From an uncultured Bacilli bacterium (GTDB lineage Bacteria > Bacillota_I > Bacilli_A > RF39 > UBA660): 25,158 nt of DNA. Under the pieces are notes generated by a model, which saw only the letters and a program-made list of their open reading frames with translations, was not told the DNA's origin and did no database searches. Positions 21,520-25,158 of this stretch are shown in pieces. How positions within the stretch are numbered: the first letter of the stretch is position 1; each line of letters starts with the position of its first letter. The DNA is taken from contig CANRCI010000010.1 of the NCBI GenBank assembly GCA_947629075.1, forward strand, positions 1 through 25,158, written 5' to 3'. A program made the translations under genes and the position numbers.

Positions 21520-22758
21520 ATGCGAAAAGCTATTAATATTGTATTAATTTTTGCAGTTATATACTTTCTGTTACAATTTGCTGTTACTTATTTTTTAAAA
21601 AGTCATGATATTACTTATGAGATAACCAACAGCAATATCACCTTTAATGTAAGAGAAGTATTTAAAAAGGTTTCTAATGATAAATCGTATTACTTTTTTT
21701 CCATTAAAGATAAAAAAAATGATTATGTCTTTGTGACAGATAACATTTTTAATAAACAAAAAAACGTTATTAGTGATTTAAAATATTTTAAAGATGGAAA
21801 AATATCTTGTGTTTATCCCATCTATGTTAAAGAAATTGATGATGTGGTTCCCAGCTGTGTTAAAAGTGGTAAGAACTATTCAATTAGTGAACTTCAAGAT
21901 GAGATGGATATGAAAAAGTTTTATGAAGCTTTTCCCGATGTCAGTGAAGGTTTATTTAAAGATGACACTAGTAAAAAAGAAACCTCTGAGAAAGTTACTT
22001 ATTATCACAGCAATTTTAATAAAAACGAAGTTTTAACCGTTTATCAATATAAGAAAATTGGTATGTATACTAAAGATGAACATGTAAGTTATATCAATTT
22101 CTCTGATAAAGATATATATGAAAACAAATATAGTAGGTTAGTTGGTAAATACTATATGGCTCCTCTGTTCGGAGATAGTCTAAATATTCGTGGTTATTAC
22201 TGTGTCGATTTGACAACTAGAATAATTAACTTTTATGAGTTTAATGAATCGGTAAGTAGAAACATGTATGTTCAGGGAGTTGTCGACAATAAGCTTTACA
22301 TTTTGGATAAGAGTAATAAAAAACAATATGCTTTAGATCCTGTCAAAAAGAGTAAAGAAGAAGTAGGCTCTGTCCAAAGTCAAGCTCTTTTATACAATGG
22401 TAAAAGCTTTGATAAAGTAGGTATTCAAGATTTAGTCGATAAGGAAACTGCATTTATCGATACTGATTATCAAGACGCTATTAAGGATGATTACGTACGA
22501 GCTTTTGCTACAGAGGTTGCTTATTTTTACTACAATAAAGATAATGAATTCTATAAGATTTATAAAGATGACCCAACTACTAAAATATTTTTGTTTAAAA
22601 GTGATAAAGTAAAGGACGTTGCTGTATCCGGTAATAATTTGTATTATATCGAAGGAAATAATATATATCGTTTTAATGATACCGGTAGAAAAACATTAAT
22701 AACTTATAATGAACTTTCTTATAACAATCAAAACATAATCAGTGCTTATACTAGATAA
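21520..22758 (+). CDS. Membrane-anchored extracytoplasmic protein, unknown function
   Basis: This is a 412-residue protein with a short basic N-terminus and one hydrophobic helix (about residues 5-26), followed by a large Tyr/Lys/Asp-rich outer domain. Repeated short strands with aromatic residues (NNLYYIEGNNIYRF, NKLYILDKSNKKQYAL, EVAYFYYNKDNEFYKI) suggest a beta-propeller-like fold of the kind seen in DUF5050-type proteins. The resemblance is only general. Three cysteines (ISCVYP, VPSCVK, YYCVD) are present. The ATG is preceded by a weak site, GGTGATAG. It has its own terminator. No catalytic motif is visible and I do not recognise the family. Confidence 0.75.
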   Translation: MRKAINIVLIFAVIYFLLQFAVTYFLKSHDITYEITNSNITFNVREVFKKVSNDKSYYFFSIKDKKNDYVFVTDNIFNKQKNVISDLKYFKDGKISCVYPIYVKEIDDVVPSCVKSGKNYSISELQDEMDMKKFYEAFPDVSEGLFKDDTSKKETSEKVTYYHSNFNKNEVLTVYQYKKIGMYTKDEHVSYINFSDKDIYENKYSRLVGKYYMAPLFGDSLNIRGYYCVDLTTRIINFYEFNESVSRNMYVQGVVDNKLYILDKSNKKQYALDPVKKSKEEVGSVQSQALLYNGKSFDKVGIQDLVDKETAFIDTDYQDAIKDDYVRAFATEVAYFYYNKDNEFYKIYKDDPTTKIFLFKSDKVKDVAVSGNNLYYIEGNNIYRFNDTGRKTLITYNELSYNNQNIISAYTR

Positions 22759-22769
22759 GCACTTTTTTT
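22741..22769 (+). terminator. Terminator overlapping the end of the 412-residue gene
   Basis: A 9-bp stem (AGTGCTTAT with ATAAGCACT, loop ACTAG) lies within the last codons, with the stop codon in the 3' arm, and is followed by seven T. Confidence 0.85.
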
Positions 22770-22778
22770 ATTTATGCA

Positions 22779-22784
22779 TATAAT
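22779..22784 (+). promoter_or_regulatory. -10 element for the LysM gene
   Basis: A perfect TATAAT lies ten bases after the T-tract, preceded by TGCA, one base longer than the extended -10 spacing. No clear -35 is seen. Confidence 0.45.
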
Positions 22785-22800
22785 TCTATAGGAGGATATT

Positions 22801-23256
22801 ATGGATACTTACACAGTAAAAAAAGGGGAACAATTACCAGAAATTGCAAGAAAATTAGGAATTCCTATAGATAGTATAATTGCTATTAATGATTTTGATG
22901 ACTTAGAGTTAAAAGAAGGACAAATAATTCAGATACCGGTATACGATACAACTATATTTGACGTTTATAAAATAAAAAATGGGGATACTTTGTATAACGT
23001 AAGTAGTGAATATGGAATAAGTCCCAATGTTTTAGCAGCTATTAACGGACTGGATTTAACTGATTACATATATCCAGGTCAAAAAATTATTGTTCCTAAA
23101 CAAGGTATTAGTCTCTACATTACTGGACCCGGTGATACCGTAAGAGATGTCTTAACTGATGGAAACTTGACACTTGAAGATTTAGTCTACTATAACGGTA
23201 ATGTCTACCTAGTTCCCGATCAATTATTAATTCATAAAGATAAAGAGCAAATATAA
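22801..23256 (+). CDS. Triple-LysM protein without signal peptide
   Basis: This 151-residue protein consists of three LysM-like repeats: residues 3-46 (YTVKKGEQLPEIARKLGIP through IIQIPV), 55-98 (YKIKNGDTLYNVSSEYGIS through QKIIVP) and a more divergent 104-145 (LYITGPGDTVRDVLTDGNLT). LysM domains bind N-acetylglucosamine-containing glycans such as peptidoglycan. The start is fixed by a strong ribosome site (ATAGGAGGATATT), and there is no signal peptide, membrane helix or sorting signal. Export would need another route, or the protein acts inside the cell, as with spore-coat LysM proteins of the SafA type. It has its own promoter and terminator. No enzymatic domain is attached. Confidence 0.88.
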   Translation: MDTYTVKKGEQLPEIARKLGIPIDSIIAINDFDDLELKEGQIIQIPVYDTTIFDVYKIKNGDTLYNVSSEYGISPNVLAAINGLDLTDYIYPGQKIIVPKQGISLYITGPGDTVRDVLTDGNLTLEDLVYYNGNVYLVPDQLLIHKDKEQI

Positions 23257-23275
23257 AATACTTGTTCTTTTTTTT
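23242..23275 (+). terminator. Terminator after the LysM gene
   Basis: A 9-bp stem (AAAGAGCAA with TTGTTCTTT, one G-T pair, 11-base loop holding the stop codon) runs into eight T. Confidence 0.75.
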
Positions 23276-23281
23276 GAGCAA

Positions 23282-23290
23282 TGATATACT
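23282..23290 (+). promoter_or_regulatory. Extended -10 promoter for the polytopic membrane protein
   Basis: TGATATACT is an extended -10 with one mismatch in the hexamer, seven bases after the preceding T-tract. Confidence 0.55.
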
Positions 23291-23322
23291 AATTTTATAC
23301 TAGGATAATGAGGGATGATGAT

Positions 23323-24972
23323 ATGGTCTTTAAGAAACCTTATGCATTTTTGATAAAGCACTTTAAAGCAATAAACCTAATTTTAACTGGTTTGATGTTT
23401 TGGTTCTTTTTAAATATTCAAAATACTTATAATTTTTTACATAATTATGTTGAAGAAGCTAGATTTCCTCAAATGTTTGATGTCGTAAAAAATTATTTTA
23501 GTTGGTGGAATTTATTTATTGCCATACTTATTATTGGTATCTGTTTACTTATTCTTTCACTATTTAAGCAGAAGAAAAAACCAACTAAGTTCTATTTAAT
23601 ACTAACAATCATTTATCTAGCCCAAATAATTATTTTAATACTTGCTCATAATGCTTTAATATCTATTCAGATGAATACTATGAGCATTCAGTTTTTAAAC
23701 TTAACCGATGACTTTGTGATGTTTGGTCTCTACCTACCAGTTCCGTTCATGATTGTAACTGGTATGCGAGGAATTGGCTTTAATGTTAAACAGTTTAACT
23801 TCCAAAAAGATTTAGATGAACTTCAGGTTGAAGAGGGCGATTCAGAAGAATTTGAAGTTGATATCGAACTAGATACTGATAACATTGCAACTAAATTCAA
23901 TCGTCGTTTAAGATTCATGAAGTATGTCTACTTAGAGAATAAATTCATTATTTGGTCAATTGCCGTTTTTTCAGTCTTTGCTATCTTTTTAATCATCTTT
24001 CTAAATATGAACGTTGGTAATAAGATTTATCAAGAAAAAGAATTGTTCAAAAGTAAAGCTGGAATGGAGATTACAGTTTTGAGTAGTAGACAGACTGATG
24101 TTACTAATAAAGATGAACAAATTGAAAAAGATAAGTTCTATGTCATCTTAAATTTAAAAGTTAAAAACACTCGTAATTATGACCAAGGTCTACCTTTTGA
24201 TAATATGTATTTGCGTGTTGCTGAGTATGAAAAATTTAGACCGACGACTGCTAAAAGAGATGTTCTAGCTGAGTTCGGAACTCCATATATGAAGGATGAA
24301 TTAATAAAATCTAATGAAACTAAATATGTATCATTAGTATATGAATTAGATAAAAAATATACTGACTATAATAAGCGTTTTGAGTATCTAAATAATGTTT
24401 CTAATAGTGATAGTAATTTAACTTATGATTATATCAATGTTCAACTTAATGTTAAAAATTATGGTAAAGCAAAACTTTTATCAACTGTCGAGGATAATAG
24501 TGAATTGACATTTAGTGGTGAGTTACTTCACGGAACAAAAATAAAAATAGGTGATGTCAGTTTTAGTGACAGTTTTGTCTATAGTTATACGTATAATGAT
24601 GGCTTCTTAAACGAAAAGAAATATAAAACTTTGACACCACAATATGATACTTATAACTTCAAGACGATAATGAAAATAAAAGCTGATATTACTAAAGTTG
24701 ATGGTTATGAACCAGAAGCTTATGATGAATTCTTTGAAAAGTATGGAACACTTAGATATTATATTGATGGTAAAGAATACATCCAAGATGAAAAGTGTTA
24801 TGACTTGATTCCAGGACCAGCTGATGGTTACTATTATTTAGAGATTTTTGAAGAAGCTAAAGATAGTGATAAGATATATATGGACTTCATTGTTCGTAAT
24901 GAAAAATATTCATATTTAATCTATGATAAAACTAAAGTTACACCAGATGAACAGAGTAAAGAAGGGGAATAA
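23323..24972 (+). CDS. Polytopic membrane protein with large outer domain, unknown function
   Basis: ATG 23323 is preferred because GAGGG lies eight bases upstream, whereas the in-frame ATG at 23308 has only AGGA two bases away. The 549-residue protein has hydrophobic segments at about residues 17-34, 62-80, 88-107 and 130-148. An acidic stretch follows (about 160-190; VEEGDSEEFEVDIELD), then a basic RRLRFMKYVYLENK and another helix at about 208-229. The C-terminal ~315 residues are extracytoplasmic with beta-rich segments (DKFYVILNLKVKNTRNYDQG, SFVYSYTYNDGF), somewhat like DUF4352/immunoglobulin-like surface domains. There is one cysteine in the tail (EKCYDL). It is transcribed alone, and no link to the secretion genes is evident. 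Confidence 0.78.
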   Translation: MVFKKPYAFLIKHFKAINLILTGLMFWFFLNIQNTYNFLHNYVEEARFPQMFDVVKNYFSWWNLFIAILIIGICLLILSLFKQKKKPTKFYLILTIIYLAQIIILILAHNALISIQMNTMSIQFLNLTDDFVMFGLYLPVPFMIVTGMRGIGFNVKQFNFQKDLDELQVEEGDSEEFEVDIELDTDNIATKFNRRLRFMKYVYLENKFIIWSIAVFSVFAIFLIIFLNMNVGNKIYQEKELFKSKAGMEITVLSSRQTDVTNKDEQIEKDKFYVILNLKVKNTRNYDQGLPFDNMYLRVAEYEKFRPTTAKRDVLAEFGTPYMKDELIKSNETKYVSLVYELDKKYTDYNKRFEYLNNVSNSDSNLTYDYINVQLNVKNYGKAKLLSTVEDNSELTFSGELLHGTKIKIGDVSFSDSFVYSYTYNDGFLNEKKYKTLTPQYDTYNFKTIMKIKADITKVDGYEPEAYDEFFEKYGTLRYYIDGKEYIQDEKCYDLIPGPADGYYYLEIFEEAKDSDKIYMDFIVRNEKYSYLIYDKTKVTPDEQSKEGE

Positions 24973-24990
24973 TATACTTATTCCTCTTTT
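24962..24990 (+). terminator. Terminator after the last protein gene
   Basis: A stem of 10-11 bp (AAGGGGAATAA with TTATTCCTCTT, one G-T pair, five-base loop) includes the stop codon and is followed by a short T-rich run. Confidence 0.75.
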
Positions 24991-25012
24991 ATTATTAAAG
25001 ACATAATTGTAA

Positions 25013-25041
25013 TTGACATTTTAAGATCTTTATGTGATAAT
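25013..25041 (+). promoter_or_regulatory. Promoter for tRNA-Cys
   Basis: TTGACA (25013-25018) and GATAAT (25036-25041) are separated by 17 bases. A further TATAAT at 25061-25066, closer to the tRNA, could be an alternative -10. Confidence 0.6.
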
Positions 25042-25046
25042 TGTAA

Positions 25047-25076
25047 ATGTGTAACTGATGTATAATTGTTACATAT
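25047..25076. repeat. Dyad centred on a TATAAT upstream of tRNA-Cys
   Basis: TGTAAC (25050-25055) and GTTACA (25068-25073) form a perfect 6-bp inverted repeat with a 12-base spacer. It extends to nine pairs with one G-T mismatch, and the dyad centre falls on TATAAT 25061-25066. It could be an operator or simply a hairpin in the tRNA leader. Confidence 0.4.
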
Positions 25077-25088
25077 GATATATTAGAT

Positions 25089-25158
25089 GGGTCTATAGCC
25101 AAGTGGTAAGGCGTGGGACTGCAACTCCCTGATCGTTGGTTCAAATCCGACTAGGCCC
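25089..25158 (+). tRNA. tRNA-Cys (anticodon GCA), lacking only the 3' discriminator/CCA at the window edge
   Basis: The full cloverleaf folds. The 7-bp acceptor is GGGTCTA with TAGGCCC (one G-T pair). The D stem is GCC/GGC, with a loop containing GTGGTAA. The anticodon stem TGGGA/TCCCT (the outermost pair mismatched) carries the loop CTGCAAC with anticodon GCA. A four-base variable loop and a T stem GTTGG/CCGAC with loop TTCAAAT follow. GCA reads UGC/UGU cysteine codons. The window stops at the last acceptor base, so the discriminator base and any encoded CCA lie outside. Confidence 0.92.

Noticed and set aside
25089..25158. tRNA-Cys as an integration site for a mobile element carrying the secretion genes
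   Set aside because: No integrase and no second copy of the tRNA 3' end were seen in the window, and ordinary-looking genes separate the tRNA from virD4.
1..25158. CRISPR array, insertion sequence or phage module
   Set aside because: No regularly spaced repeats, transposase, terminal inverted repeats or phage structural genes were found on either strand.
1..25158. Mycoplasma-type genetic code with TGA as tryptophan
   Set aside because: Tryptophan is encoded by TGG throughout, and TGA ends the genes at 2116 and 12331 within tight overlaps.

Overview
The window is a low-G+C, strictly co-oriented stretch of bacterial DNA in which every credible gene is on the + strand. Purine-rich AGGAGG-type ribosome sites, TTGACA/TATAAT promoters with frequent TGn extensions, short hairpin/T-tract terminators, a lipobox protein, and PrgI/VirB4-type and SpoIID-type proteins all point to a Bacilli/Firmicutes-type organism with a single membrane. 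The protein style (short cysteine-containing surface proteins, Tad plus PrgI/VirB4 genes) suggests an uncultured gut-type Bacilli lineage (RF39/Erysipelotrichia-like). That placement is inference. TGA acts as a stop in two gene overlaps, so the standard bacterial code applies and this is not a Mycoplasma code.

Layout. (1) 1-5734 is a Tad-type pilus-assembly operon: the 3' end of a cysteine-rich surface protein, a membrane-anchored protein, a CpaB/RcpC-like SAF protein, the CpaF/TadA ATPase with a Pro/Gln-rich N-terminal arm, and TadB- and TadC-like membrane proteins. (2) 5739-7513 has its own promoter and carries a 59-residue Flp-like pilin candidate with a TTG start, a TadE-like pseudopilin candidate, and a TadZ/CpaE-like protein with a degenerate P-loop. 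(3) 7540-14124 is a type IV secretion (T4SS) set: two paralogous VirB2/TrbC-like small proteins, a pilin-like surface protein between them, a VirB6/TrbL-like membrane protein, a PrgI-like protein, a TraC-like N-terminal VirB4 domain whose frame appears broken near 11860, and the VirB4 ATPase. (4) 14174-18084 encodes a large cell-wall remodelling protein (SpoIID-like plus M15 peptidase domains), a membrane-anchored protein and a lipoprotein. (5) 18091-20365 is the VirD4/TraG-like coupling ATPase. (6) 20399-25158 holds separately transcribed genes: a secreted thermonuclease, a bacterial PH-domain protein, two membrane-anchored proteins of unknown function, a three-LysM protein without signal peptide, and tRNA-Cys at the right edge.

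How it may work together. The window combines a Tad pilus motor (CpaF, TadB, TadC, TadZ, small pilins) with a Gram-positive T4SS core (VirB2-like, VirB6-like, PrgI, VirB4, VirD4) and a dedicated wall-opening enzyme in one collinear locus. No relaxase, prepilin peptidase, integrase or transposase is visible. The simplest reading is a chromosomal envelope-spanning machine for adhesion, DNA uptake or effector export rather than an obvious conjugative element, but its cargo cannot be told from sequence. The most unusual points are the Tad/T4SS combination, the SpoIID-M15 fusion, two VirB2-like proteins with an identically spaced cysteine pair, the split VirB4 N-terminal gene, and repeated terminator-plus-extended -10 junctions.
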